A stretch of DNA of 64,000 nt from an uncultured Synechococcaceae cyanobacterium (lineage in GTDB: Bacteria; Cyanobacteriota; Cyanobacteriia; PCC-6307; Cyanobiaceae): positions 1 to 64,000 of the forward strand of contig CACHDC010000003.1 of NCBI GenBank assembly GCA_902578445.1, given 5' to 3'. The notes under the pieces were generated by a model. That model saw nothing but the letters and a program-made list of their open reading frames with translations. It ran no database searches and was not told the DNA's origin. Of this stretch, positions 1-9,459 are shown piece by piece (position 1 is the first letter of the stretch; each line of letters begins with the position of its first letter). A program made the position numbers and the translations under genes.

Positions 1-2
1 AT

Positions 3-1223
3 TTATCCGGTCTTGATTCAATGCCTCTAATTGGTTGTTTAGACTTACTTTTAGCTGATATTGACCAAGCCTCTGCAAGGTTTTCAAGTAGTTCTGATGA
101 AAATTTACGAAATTGGCTTAATAATTATCCTGGAAATAAGTTAGAAGGGATATGTATTTTTTGTAAAAATTGGTTAGAGAATGATGTTTTAGTTGGGTAT
201 AGAGATATTGACGCAAAAGAGGTGGATTTAGATTCTTGGTTTGAAGATAGGGAAATTCAAGAATTTATTGAAAAATTAGAAAAGAAATCAAATAAAATTG
301 CAATGAGATCAAATCTTCAAAACCAACAAATTGAGAAGGATTCTTCAACAGAAACAACTGAAGATATTGATAATTTATTAGGCAATATTGATGAGAGGAG
401 ATTGCCTTGGCCTGGTGGCATAAAACAAGATTATGAAAAGGTTGAGATCAAAGAAAACGATTTCAACGATGAATACTTTAAGAAAAAACCAATAGAATTT
501 TATAAATTTTTAATTGAAAAAATTGCCGAATTAAAGTTTAGTTTTTGGGAATTCTTGAATGATAAAGAGATCATTAATCGGTCACCTTATTTAATTTATA
601 TTTATGCGTTTTTGATCCTATTTTCATTTGGTATAGGAATTGGATTTTTAAGAAATAATTTTAAAAAATCAATTCAGGACGAAGCTTTTGCTGAAAAACC
701 TTTAATTGCTGTAGATAAAAATCAAAAGCTTGGTGAGAAAGAAATTTTTCAAGAAATAAAAAAAAATCCTCTAAGCAAATTGAATTCTACTCCTGATAAA
801 TCTACTTCAATTGTTTCAGATGAATTTAAAGAACTCAATACCCCTTCACCTTCTTTAGAAGATATAAGGAATTTAATTAATGGATGGCTTCTAAGTAAAA
901 GTAATTATTTAGCGGGAAAGAGTGAAATTAATCTTTCTAAGATTGTTAGTAAAGGACTAATTACTCGAACAATAGAAGAAAGACAGAAAGATATCAAGAA
1001 GGGAATTTATAAAGAAATTAATTCCCAAATACGTAAGATTGATTTGGAATCGCAAACTTCATCTCGTATAGTTGTTTTAGTTGAATTAGATTATTTAGAG
1101 AGAATAGTAAAAAATTCTGGTGAATTTGTTAATGAAACATCATTGACTCCTCTTAAAGTTAAATATATTTTAGGTTTTTCAAATAAGTCATGGAAATTGG
1201 TGGACTTCGTAAGTGGCTTATAA
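3..1223 (+). CDS. ftn2: ARC6/Ftn2 (ZipN)-like cell division protein, C-terminal part with TM segment and IMS-type domain; truncated by left window edge
   Basis: Reading frame is open to the window edge; single TM (YLIYIYAFLILFSFGIGIGFL) followed by a C-terminal IMS-like domain (SLEDIRNLINGWLLSKSNYLAG...); located just upstream of ffh. Confidence 0.65.
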   Translation, partial: LSGLDSMPLIGCLDLLLADIDQASARFSSSSDENLRNWLNNYPGNKLEGICIFCKNWLENDVLVGYRDIDAKEVDLDSWFEDREIQEFIEKLEKKSNKIAMRSNLQNQQIEKDSSTETTEDIDNLLGNIDERRLPWPGGIKQDYEKVEIKENDFNDEYFKKKPIEFYKFLIEKIAELKFSFWEFLNDKEIINRSPYLIYIYAFLILFSFGIGIGFLRNNFKKSIQDEAFAEKPLIAVDKNQKLGEKEIFQEIKKNPLSKLNSTPDKSTSIVSDEFKELNTPSPSLEDIRNLINGWLLSKSNYLAGKSEINLSKIVSKGLITRTIEERQKDIKKGIYKEINSQIRKIDLESQTSSRIVVLVELDYLERIVKNSGEFVNETSLTPLKVKYILGFSNKSWKLVDFVSGL

Positions 1224-1270
1224 TTACAAACTTCAAGATCATCTATAATAAATAAAATTAATTTAAAATA

Positions 1271-2698
1271 ATGTTTGAAGAACTCTCGTCACGCTTTGAA
1301 GACGCAGTAAAGGGTTTAAAAGGCGAAGCAAAAATTAGTGAGAATAACATCAACGATGCCTTGAAGGTAGTTAAAAGAGCACTTCTTGATGCAGATGTTA
1401 GTTTGTCTGTAGTCAAAGAGTTTATATCAGATGTCAAAGATAAAGCTATTGGAGAAGAAGTAGTAAGGGGTGTAAATCCAGGTCAAAAATTTATAGAAGT
1501 TGTAAATAAAGAATTGATTAACATAATGGGAAACGAAAATTCTCCATTAAACGAAAATGAAAATAGTCCCACTGTTATTTTAATGGCTGGACTTCAGGGG
1601 GCGGGTAAAACAACTGCAACGGGAAAATTAGGTCTTTATTTGAAGGAAAAAGATAAAAAAGTTCTTTTGGTTGCTGCAGATATTTATCGACCAGCAGCTG
1701 TAGAGCAGCTTAAAACATTAGGAAGTCAATATGACTTGGAAGTTTTTTCAGCTAAAGAAAAAAATATGAAACCAGAAGAGATAGCTAAGGGTGCATTGAA
1801 TTTTGCTAGTGAAAATGATTTTAATTCGATAATTATTGATACCGCAGGGAGATTGCAAATTGATGATTCCATGATGAGTGAAATGGTTCGAATAAAAGAA
1901 GTTTCTAATCCTGATGAAGTTTTGCTTGTTGTTGATTCTATGATTGGACAAGAAGCGGCTGATTTAACAAAGTCATTTCATGAAAAAGTAGGAATTTCAG
2001 GGGCGATATTAACAAAGTTGGATGGAGATTCGAGAGGAGGTGCTGCTTTATCAATAAGAAAAATAAGTGGTAAACCAATCAAATTTATTGGTGTAGGTGA
2101 AAAAATAGAGGCACTCCAACCATTCCATCCAGAAAGAATGGCTAGCAGAATTTTAGGCATGGGTGATGTATTGACACTTGTTGAAAAAGCCCAAAAAGAA
2201 GTTGAACTTGCAGATGCAGAAGTGATGCAAAAGAAACTTCAAGAAGCGACTTTCGACTTTAATGATTTTGTGAAGCAAATGAGACTAATCAAAAGGATGG
2301 GATCACTGGGCGGATTGATTAAATTAATCCCTGGAATGAATAAAATCGATGATGGGATGATAAAAGATGGTGAAGATCAACTTAAGAAAATAGAATCTAT
2401 GATTTCTTCGATGACTCTCGAGGAGAAACAAAAACCTGAGGTTCTTGCTGCTCAACCCTCCAGAAGACAAAGAATCGCTCAAGGTAGCGGTTATGAGGCA
2501 AAAGATGTAGATAAAGTATTAGCTGATTTTCAAAGAATGAGAGGCTTTATGAAACAAATGTCGAACGGCGGAGGAATGCCAGGAATGGGAGGAATGCCAG
2601 GAATGGGGGGAATGCCAGGAATGGGAGGAATGGGAAGTAGTAAACCAATGAAAAAACAAAAGAATAATAAGAAGAAAAAAGGGTTTGCTGATCTATAA
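1271..2698 (+). CDS. ffh: Signal recognition particle GTPase Ffh (SRP54)
   Basis: GLQGAGKTTATGKL P-loop, DTAGRLQ, TKLDGDSRGGAALS, Met-rich M domain. Confidence 0.97.
   Translation: MFEELSSRFEDAVKGLKGEAKISENNINDALKVVKRALLDADVSLSVVKEFISDVKDKAIGEEVVRGVNPGQKFIEVVNKELINIMGNENSPLNENENSPTVILMAGLQGAGKTTATGKLGLYLKEKDKKVLLVAADIYRPAAVEQLKTLGSQYDLEVFSAKEKNMKPEEIAKGALNFASENDFNSIIIDTAGRLQIDDSMMSEMVRIKEVSNPDEVLLVVDSMIGQEAADLTKSFHEKVGISGAILTKLDGDSRGGAALSIRKISGKPIKFIGVGEKIEALQPFHPERMASRILGMGDVLTLVEKAQKEVELADAEVMQKKLQEATFDFNDFVKQMRLIKRMGSLGGLIKLIPGMNKIDDGMIKDGEDQLKKIESMISSMTLEEKQKPEVLAAQPSRRQRIAQGSGYEAKDVDKVLADFQRMRGFMKQMSNGGGMPGMGGMPGMGGMPGMGGMGSSKPMKKQKNNKKKKGFADL
2572..2634 (+). repeat. In-gene 18-bp tandem repeat (ggaatgccaggaatggga, about 3.5 copies) encoding GMPGMG units in the Ffh C-terminus
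   Basis: Direct reading of the sequence; translates as MPGMGGMPGMGGMPGMGGMG. Confidence 0.9.
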
Positions 2699-2752
2699 TT
2701 TTAAAAAATTTCCCTTTGAGTGATATTATTATTAAAAACATATTATTTAAAG

Positions 2753-3118
2753 ATGATTAAGTTGCGCCTAAAGCGCTTTGGAAAGAAAAAAGAAGCAAGT
2801 TTCAGAATTGTTGCATGCAATAGTACTTCCAGAAGAGATGGTAGACCTTTGCAAGAACTAGGTTTTTATAACCCAAGGACTAAGGAAACCAGGCTTGACA
2901 CGGAAGCTTTAAGAACGAGACTTACTCAAGGCGCTCAGCCAACTAATGTTGTAAGAACTTTATTAGAAAAGGGAGGATTATTAGAAAAAACTGAAAGACC
3001 CTCTATTGCAATTGGTAAAGCAAAGTTAGAGAAGGAAAAATTAGCAAAGGCTAAAACGAAAGATGAAAAAAATGATAGTACTGCAGCTGAAAGCGAGGGA
3101 AATGAAGCTGAAAGCTAG
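2753..3118 (+). CDS. rpsP: 30S ribosomal protein S16
   Basis: [45 protein letters not shown]; start at 2753 preferred over the ORF-track start at 2720. Confidence 0.96.
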   Translation: MIKLRLKRFGKKKEASFRIVACNSTSRRDGRPLQELGFYNPRTKETRLDTEALRTRLTQGAQPTNVVRTLLEKGGLLEKTERPSIAIGKAKLEKEKLAKAKTKDEKNDSTAAESEGNEAES

Positions 3119-3154
3119 TGCTTTGATAAATTTCCCTTTTTATAAAATAACTAG

Positions 3155-4111
3155 ATGAAGGAAGTTTCCAAAACTGGTCACTTCAAAATAGATTTGCCAA
3201 GCTCTGATGCTGCTACAGCATTATCTGGTCCAGGTAATTCTTTCTTAAAAAAATTTGAGTCTCTAACAGGAGTTTCTTTAACCATAAGAGGCTTACAACT
3301 TGAGATGAACGGTGTTATATCAAAAATTGAAAGAGCGTCAGCATTAGTAGAACTAACAAGGCCAATTTGGGAACAAGGATTAGAAGTACCTGAGGTAGAT
3401 CTTAAAGCGGCTTTAAGTTCTCTAAATATGGGTGAGTCATCTTCACATGCTGAACTTGGCAAAAAAGTTCTTGCGCGATCTAAAGAAGGAAGATATTTAA
3501 GACCAAGAACTATAAGGCAAAAAGAATATGTTGAATCAATTGAAAATTTTGATCTTACTTTTGCAATTGGCCCAGCGGGTACTGGTAAGACATTTTTGGC
3601 AACTGTCTGTGCAGCAAGACTATTGAACGAAAAAAAAATTGAAAAAATTGTGTTAACCAGACCAGCAGTAGAAGCTGGAGAAAATTTGGGATTTCTGCCT
3701 GGCGATTTGCAACAAAAAGTAGATCCATATTTGAGACCCCTATTTGATTCTTTACATAGTATTTTCGGGGTTGATAGAACAAATTCTTTAATAGATAAAG
3801 GAATTATTGAAGTTGCACCTTTAGCCTTTATGAGAGGCAGAACCCTAGACAAATCTTTAGTTATCCTAGATGAAGCACAAAACACAACTTGCTCTCAAAT
3901 GAGGATGTTTTTGACCAGATTAGGAGAGAGATCAAAGATGGTAGTAAACGGAGATATTACACAAATTGATTTAAGAAAAGATCAGGAAAGCGGCCTCATT
4001 GAAGCATCGAGAATTTTCTCTGAAACTCAAGGTATAAAATTCTGTTATTTAACTGTTGAAGATGTAGTTCGTCATCCCTTAGTTCAGAAAATTATTGAGG
4101 CTTATCAATAA
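3155..4111 (+). CDS. phoH: PhoH family ATPase
   Basis: FAIGPAGTGKTFLA, LTRPAVEAGENLGFLPGDLQQKVDPYLRPLFD, LDEAQNTTCSQMRMFLTRLG motifs. Confidence 0.95.
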   Translation: MKEVSKTGHFKIDLPSSDAATALSGPGNSFLKKFESLTGVSLTIRGLQLEMNGVISKIERASALVELTRPIWEQGLEVPEVDLKAALSSLNMGESSSHAELGKKVLARSKEGRYLRPRTIRQKEYVESIENFDLTFAIGPAGTGKTFLATVCAARLLNEKKIEKIVLTRPAVEAGENLGFLPGDLQQKVDPYLRPLFDSLHSIFGVDRTNSLIDKGIIEVAPLAFMRGRTLDKSLVILDEAQNTTCSQMRMFLTRLGERSKMVVNGDITQIDLRKDQESGLIEASRIFSETQGIKFCYLTVEDVVRHPLVQKIIEAYQ

Positions 4112-4184
4112 TTTTGTAACTCTGGTGATCCGTACCCTGAAATTTTAAAAATCAACTAGAATAAGATCATATTTAATAAAAAAA

Positions 4185-4922
4185 ATGCCAGCAAGTAGTA
4201 ATTTTAATCAGGCTATTCGTGAAGCACAAGCTAGTTCAATTGTTGGACCTAATGTTGTCCAAAAAGCTTTACCCTACGTTGGTGGAGGTATGGTACTAAC
4301 TTCTTTAGGTGTTTTAGCAGGTGTCTCTCTCATAGCTACAAATCCTGGGCTTTTCCAGCCTCTCTCAATAGTTGCTTTAATTGCAGAATTAATTTTGTTT
4401 TTTATAGCCACGAGTGCTGCAAATAATGCAAATAACTCAAAGGCCTTGCCTTTATTAACAGGTTTTAGTTTGTTAACTGGATTCACCTTAAGTGGAATAG
4501 TTGCATTAGCAATAGGAACGATTGGTATTGGATCGGTTGGAACCGCTGCTTTAGCGACTGGTATAACTTTCGTTATTGCCTCTTACACCGGCCAAAGAAT
4601 GAGTGATAGCGTTGGCCAAGCACTAAGTGGAGTAGTTGGCCTTGGGTTAATAGGATTGCTTATAGCAATGTTTGTCCAATTAATTGGAGGATTCTTTGCT
4701 CCAGGAGTTTTTGGAGGTTCAGGATTCGAATTGATAATTGCAGGATTTGGAACTGTCTTATTTGTTGCAATGTCATTCGTGGATTTCTACACAATGCCAA
4801 GAAGATATAATGATGATCAATACCTCGCAGGGGCTTTAGGAATGTACTTAACTTATATAAATCTTTTTGTTTTCATATTGAGATTAATGATTGCACTTCA
4901 AGGTGGCGGAAGAAGAGACTAA
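4185..4922 (+). CDS. Bax inhibitor-1 (BI-1/YccA)-like integral membrane protein
   Basis: Seven-TM hydropathy pattern, NFNQAIREAQ N-terminus, C-terminal FVDFYTMPRRYNDDQYLAGALGMYLTYINLFVFILRL. Confidence 0.75.
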   Translation: MPASSNFNQAIREAQASSIVGPNVVQKALPYVGGGMVLTSLGVLAGVSLIATNPGLFQPLSIVALIAELILFFIATSAANNANNSKALPLLTGFSLLTGFTLSGIVALAIGTIGIGSVGTAALATGITFVIASYTGQRMSDSVGQALSGVVGLGLIGLLIAMFVQLIGGFFAPGVFGGSGFELIIAGFGTVLFVAMSFVDFYTMPRRYNDDQYLAGALGMYLTYINLFVFILRLMIALQGGGRRD

Positions 4923-4945
4923 ACTATTTCTTAAATAACTCACCT

Positions 4946-4975
4946 AAAGCGTAGATTTAATCTACGCTTTTTTAT
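4946..4975. terminator. Rho-independent terminator shared by convergent genes
   Basis: Perfect inverted repeat AAAGCGTAGATT-T-AATCTACGCTTT followed by a T-tract, between stops of the convergent CDSs at 4922 and 4972. Confidence 0.85.
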
Positions 4976-5499
4976 TGGGCGATATCTAGAATTTGTTTTT
5001 TTATAAATTCCTTTTGCTCTGAGTCATATTTTATTGCATTATCAAAACTATTTCCCATATTATCTAAGTCTCTAAGAACTTGATTGACAGACCTGTTAAC
5101 TGACTTAGTTTCTAGCATTCTCAAAATAGCCTTACATCTATTTGAAATGTTTTCTGATGATATCTCATATTCATGATTATTATCTCTTCGATGAATAATA
5201 ATTTGAGCGGAACTCATTATTAAATTTTTTACTACTATTTCTGTTACAACATCACCACCTTCGTTCAGTTTGTAAAGTAGTGAGTAAGGAAGTTTATCTA
5301 ACAAAAAACAATCCTTGTCTGATAGAGCGTATGCAAAAAATCCTCTGAGTCCATTTCTTGTTTTAGTTAGTTCAGCGATTCTATCTGCTAAAACCTCTTC
5401 GCTGAGTAAATCTTCACCCCACTCTTTGCACCATTGTGCGGATATGTTTATTGCTTGCGTGAACGAAATTTCTTTTAAATTTATGGTTTTTTTTTCCAT
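4972..5499 (-). CDS. Conserved cyanobacterial hypothetical protein
   Basis: 175-aa ORF filling the gap between convergent/divergent neighbours; shared terminator at its 3' end. Confidence 0.7.
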   Translation of the reverse strand: MEKKTINLKEISFTQAINISAQWCKEWGEDLLSEEVLADRIAELTKTRNGLRGFFAYALSDKDCFLLDKLPYSLLYKLNEGGDVVTEIVVKNLIMSSAQIIIHRRDNNHEYEISSENISNRCKAILRMLETKSVNRSVNQVLRDLDNMGNSFDNAIKYDSEQKEFIKKQILDIAQ

Positions 5500-5537
5500 T
5501 TTTGATCAGAATTTTATTATTGATGCATTAAAAGTCT

Positions 5538-6449
5538 TTGGCCAATTATAGATCTGGGTTTGTAACTTTACTAGGGAGGCCAAATGTAGGTAAATCTACT
5601 TTAATAAATAAATTGATTGGAGAAAAAATAACAATTACTTCTCCAATAGCCCAAACTACTAGAAATAAATTAAAAGGAATACTTACTACAGATAATGGGC
5701 AAATCATTTTTGTAGATACCCCAGGTGTTCATAAACCTCATCATCGACTTGGAGAGATATTAGTAAAAAATGCAAAATCTGCAATTAATGGAGTTGATAT
5801 GGTGATTTTTGTAATTGATTCAAGTGAAGAACCTGGTAGAGGCGATGAATATATTTTGAACTTTTTAATCGCAAATAAAACTAACTTTATTGTGGCATTA
5901 AATAAGTGGGATTTGGTTAATAAAGAATTCAGGAATTTACGATTAGATCAATATAGAAGATTTTTTGGAATTAATAGAAACTTTCAAATTGTAAGTGCTT
6001 CTCAAGGAGAAGGATGTTCTGAATTGGTCAATATGGCACTTCATTTTCTTCCAGAGGGACCAAAACTTTATGGCGAAGAGACGATTTGCGACCAACCATT
6101 AGATAACTTATTATCTGATTTAGTTAGAGAACAGGTATTAAAGAATACAAGAGAGGAGGTACCTCATAGTGTCGCAGTAAAGATAGAAAAGAGAGAGGAA
6201 ATGAAAAGAAAAAATGGCAAAGTGTTTACAGCTATTTTGGCTACTATTATTGTTGAAAGATCAACTCAAAAAGGCATTCTTATTGGAAAGAAAGGTTCAA
6301 TGTTAAAAATGATTGGTCAGTCAGCAAGATCAAATATGTCAAAATTAATTAATGGCCCAGTTCACCTAGAGCTGTTTGTGAAAGTTGTTCCAAATTGGAG
6401 AAAAAAAGAATCAAGGTTAATTGAGTTTGGTTATGAGGAAGAGTTCTAG
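5538..6449 (+). CDS. era: GTPase Era
   Basis: GRPNVGKSTLINKLIG, DTPGVHKPHHRLGE, NKWDL and C-terminal KH domain (GILIGKKGSMLKMIG); TTG start. Confidence 0.96.
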   Translation: MANYRSGFVTLLGRPNVGKSTLINKLIGEKITITSPIAQTTRNKLKGILTTDNGQIIFVDTPGVHKPHHRLGEILVKNAKSAINGVDMVIFVIDSSEEPGRGDEYILNFLIANKTNFIVALNKWDLVNKEFRNLRLDQYRRFFGINRNFQIVSASQGEGCSELVNMALHFLPEGPKLYGEETICDQPLDNLLSDLVREQVLKNTREEVPHSVAVKIEKREEMKRKNGKVFTAILATIIVERSTQKGILIGKKGSMLKMIGQSARSNMSKLINGPVHLELFVKVVPNWRKKESRLIEFGYEEEF

Positions 6450-7670
6450 ATGAGTTGTTTTAATTTTAATGTAATTACATTGTTCCCTAAAGCTTTTGAA
6501 TTAATAAATAATTTAGGGGTCATAACAAGAGCTCTAGATAAGAATTTGATCAATTTAAATTTACATGATTTAAGAGAATATGGAGAAGGTTCTTACCGAC
6601 AAGTAGACGATAAGCCTTATGGAGGAGGTGCAGGTATGGTATTAAAACCTGAACCTGTTTATAAGGCATATGAATCAATTAGAAAATTAACTAAAAGTAA
6701 AACTTTGCTAATGACCCCACAGGGTAAAGTCTTAAGGCAAAAGGATCTTGCGAGATGGTCTACTTTGGACCAAATAATTATTATTTGCGGTCAATATGAA
6801 GGTTTTGATGAAAGGATTAGATGTTTAGCGGATGAAGAGATTTCGATAGGGGATTTTGTCCTCTCTGGAGGTGAAATACCCGCTATATCAATAATTAACG
6901 GTTTGACTAGATTATTACCAGGAACTCTTGGCGATCCAGATTCGTTAGTCGATGAGAGTCATAATTCTTCTTTATTAGAATATCCTCAATACACTAGGCC
7001 TTTAACTTTTAAAGATATGAAAGTGCCAGATATTTTAGTGAGCGGTAATCATGAAGAGATTAAATCGTGGAGAAGACGAAAAAGTATTGAAAGAACATTG
7101 GAGAGAAGAAGTGACTTAATTTCAAATGAAAACTTCAAAAAATCCCCACAAAGTAAGAGAATAATAAAAGAATATAATCAATTCATGAAGTTTAGAATAG
7201 GTAATGGATACGATATTCACAGACTAGTAGAGGATAGAGATTTAATTATTGGAGGTGTAAAATTGCATCATCCTGAAAATTTAGGATTGGATGGTCATAG
7301 TGATGCTGATGTTTTAAGTCACTCAATAATGGATGCATTATTGGGAGCACTTTCTCTTGGCGATATAGGAAAGTATTTCCCCCCATCTGATGAAAAATGG
7401 AAAAATGCTGATAGCTTGTTCTTGTTATCAAAAGTAATTGACTTGATAAGACAAGATGGTTGGGAAATAAATAATATTGATAGTGTTCTTGTTGCTGAAA
7501 GGCCAAAAATCATGCCACACATAAAACTAATGAAAAAAAATATTTCTGAAATCTTAAATATTGATGAAAATTTAATTGGGATTAAAGCAACCACGAATGA
7601 AAAATTAGGTCCAGAAGGGAGAGAAGAGGGTATAAGTTGCCATTCAGTAGTTCTACTTCAGAAAAAATGA
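6450..7670 (+). CDS. trmD-ispF: Single ORF: tRNA (guanine37-N1)-methyltransferase (TrmD, about 6450-7184) joined in frame to 2-C-methyl-D-erythritol 2,4-cyclodiphosphate synthase (IspF, about 7185-7670)
   Basis: TrmD signatures ([39 protein letters not shown]) followed without a stop by IspF signatures ([46 protein letters not shown]). Confidence 0.9.
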   Translation: MSCFNFNVITLFPKAFELINNLGVITRALDKNLINLNLHDLREYGEGSYRQVDDKPYGGGAGMVLKPEPVYKAYESIRKLTKSKTLLMTPQGKVLRQKDLARWSTLDQIIIICGQYEGFDERIRCLADEEISIGDFVLSGGEIPAISIINGLTRLLPGTLGDPDSLVDESHNSSLLEYPQYTRPLTFKDMKVPDILVSGNHEEIKSWRRRKSIERTLERRSDLISNENFKKSPQSKRIIKEYNQFMKFRIGNGYDIHRLVEDRDLIIGGVKLHHPENLGLDGHSDADVLSHSIMDALLGALSLGDIGKYFPPSDEKWKNADSLFLLSKVIDLIRQDGWEINNIDSVLVAERPKIMPHIKLMKKNISEILNIDENLIGIKATTNEKLGPEGREEGISCHSVVLLQKK

Positions 7671-8113
7671 GATTTAATTTAAATTTAAAAAAAGTTTTTC
7701 AAAGATTTTGTTTATTATTAACTTGCTTAGTAGTTTTAATTTTTCAATATAGTATTCCCAATTTAAAAGCTCTTACAATGGATAATTATCAAAGTGACAT
7801 GGTCATAGAGGAATTAAGACTTAAAGTACCTGCCGATATAAAAGCAGCTTGGTTAAATGCTGAAAAAGAAATATGGGAGCCATGGTTATCTTCCCAAGAT
7901 GGTTTTTTGGGGAGACAATTATTTTGGGATAAAGAAAAAGAAGAAGCTTTAATATTGGTAAATTGGAAAAATAAGAAACTATGGAAAAGCATACCAATAT
8001 CAGAAGTAAATGTAGTTCAACAAAAATTTGAAGAGAATGTTAAAACTGCTCTTAATACTGAAGAAAATCCTTTTAAATTAATTTATGAGGCTGAGTTAGA
8101 TAAGCAAAAATGA
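7667..8113 (+). CDS. TIGR03792-like protein of unknown function with N-terminal membrane anchor
   Basis: Start at 7667 overlaps the ispF stop (ATGA); [39 protein letters not shown]. Confidence 0.65.
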   Translation: MRFNLNLKKVFQRFCLLLTCLVVLIFQYSIPNLKALTMDNYQSDMVIEELRLKVPADIKAAWLNAEKEIWEPWLSSQDGFLGRQLFWDKEKEEALILVNWKNKKLWKSIPISEVNVVQQKFEENVKTALNTEENPFKLIYEAELDKQK

Positions 8114-8766
8114 ATTTTGATATCAAGTTTGATTTTCAAAGAAGAGAGAGGCTTGGAATAATTGAGGCTATTTGGGGGCAAGACAAGAGTATTGACCAAT
8201 TAAAGAGATTATCTGAAAGTTTATTAAGTAAAAAAGAGGTCGTTTTCATTACTAGGATTAATAGTAAAAAGGCAAATTATCTTTTGGATTTGTATGATGG
8301 TGCCCGGTTTTATGAAGAAGCAAATTGCCTTATAATTGGGGAAAATCAGAATAAAATAAATACGAAAAAAAAAGTTGCCATAATTTCAGGAGGTTCAAGT
8401 GATTTAGCCGTAACACTTGAAGCAACATTGGCTCTTGAAATTTATGGAGTGAATTGTCAATCTTTTATAGATGTTGGAGTAGCTGGACTTCATCGATTGA
8501 TGAGTCAGTTAGAAGAAATCAATAAATATGATGTATTAATAGTCTGTGCTGGAATGGAAGGGGCTCTGGCAACTGTTGTGGGAGGATTGTTGGGACAACC
8601 TATAATCGCAGTTCCTGTTTCAGTTGGATACGGAGTTAGCAAGAATGGAGTGACTGCATTAAATAGTATGTTATCGAGTTGTTCTCCAGGTATTGCAGTT
8701 ATGAATATAGATAATGGTTATGGTGCAGCAATGGCAGCTCTCAGAATTATTAAAAGTATTTCCTGA
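8110..8766 (+). CDS. larB: LarB-like (nickel pincer cofactor biosynthesis / AIR carboxylase-related) protein
   Basis: VAIISGGSSDLAVTLEA, VGVAGLHRL, VCAGMEGALATVVGGLLGQPIIAVPVSVGYG; ATGA overlap with the upstream gene. Confidence 0.85.
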   Translation: MNFDIKFDFQRRERLGIIEAIWGQDKSIDQLKRLSESLLSKKEVVFITRINSKKANYLLDLYDGARFYEEANCLIIGENQNKINTKKKVAIISGGSSDLAVTLEATLALEIYGVNCQSFIDVGVAGLHRLMSQLEEINKYDVLIVCAGMEGALATVVGGLLGQPIIAVPVSVGYGVSKNGVTALNSMLSSCSPGIAVMNIDNGYGAAMAALRIIKSIS

Positions 8767-8770
8767 ATAA

Positions 8771-8902
8771 TTACTTTTTTTCTATTTCTAATAGGTTTTC
8801 TATCCATAAATTAAGTTGTTTTGATAACATCCCTTCTTCTCTCATTTTGATTGCTTTTATCACGACTTCTGTATTTACCCACTCTGGAAATCTTTTCGGC
8901 AT
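8771..8902 (-). CDS. Small ORF (43 aa) MPKRFPEWVNTEVVIKAIKMREEGMLSKQLNLWIENLLEIEKK
   Basis: Manually translated; absent from ORF track because of length. Confidence 0.4.
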   Translation of the reverse strand: MPKRFPEWVNTEVVIKAIKMREEGMLSKQLNLWIENLLEIEKK

Positions 8903-8969
8903 TTATTCTTATATTCAGTAATTTTAATTTGGTACAAATTTTTATAAAATCAAGTTCTAAGTAACAAAT

Positions 8970-9143
8970 TTAATCTTTTATGTTTGATTTTGTACCTAAT
9001 CTAGACAGCTCAGAAGAGGTATGTTCGCTTTCTACATTTTTCAATCTTTCAATTAGCTCAGAGAGATCTTTATGTGCTAACTCACCATTTTGTTCCCATT
9101 TAAGAGATCTTGAGTTACTATCAATTTTTTCTTTCATTGTCAT
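8970..9143 (-). CDS. Small ORF (57 aa) MTMKEKIDSNSRSLKWEQNGELAHKDLSELIERLKNVESEHTSSELSRLGTKSNIKD
   Basis: Manually translated; hydrophilic helical composition, non-random. Confidence 0.45.
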   Translation of the reverse strand: MTMKEKIDSNSRSLKWEQNGELAHKDLSELIERLKNVESEHTSSELSRLGTKSNIKD

Positions 9144-9249
9144 GTTTAAGTATTAAGAATATAAAACGAAAACAGGAGAATTTTGGTTATTGTTTCAAGC
9201 TTAAACTTAAAAAAATATGAAGATTTTAAATATTAAAAGAATTTATCTT

Positions 9250-9459
9250 TTAACCACCACCAACTATTGAGACGATTTCTAAGTTATCACCATCTTTAAG
9301 CTTCACTTTTTCCCATTTCATTGAATTTATAATTAAATTATTTAACTCCACAACAATTGTGTTTGGTTTATAACCCATATGGTTAAGAGCTGTAGATAGT
9401 AGAACATTATCTTGATCAAGTTCTATTTTTTTTTCTTCTCCATTTACCCTAATTTTCAT
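9250..9459 (-). CDS. thiS: Sulfur carrier protein ThiS
   Basis: Ubiquitin-like small protein ending in VGGG; overlaps thiE. Confidence 0.93.
   Translation of the reverse strand: MKIRVNGEEKKIELDQDNVLLSTALNHMGYKPNTIVVELNNLIINSMKWEKVKLKDGDNLEIVSIVGGG

Noticed and set aside
2547-2741. Minus-strand ORF with Phe/Pro/Leu repeats
   Set aside because: Mirror of the ffh Met-Gly repeat; not an independent gene.
3178-3885. 235-aa minus-strand ORF antisense to phoH
   Set aside because: Overlaps a well-supported PhoH gene; protein composition looks like an antisense artefact of biased codons.
7246-7594. Two antisense ORFs in ispF
   Set aside because: Fully inside a confident coding region on the other strand with no family features.
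8767-9249. TPP riboswitch near thiS/thiE
   Set aside because: The gap is downstream of thiS on the minus strand, and thiE follows ribF closely with no room for a riboswitch.
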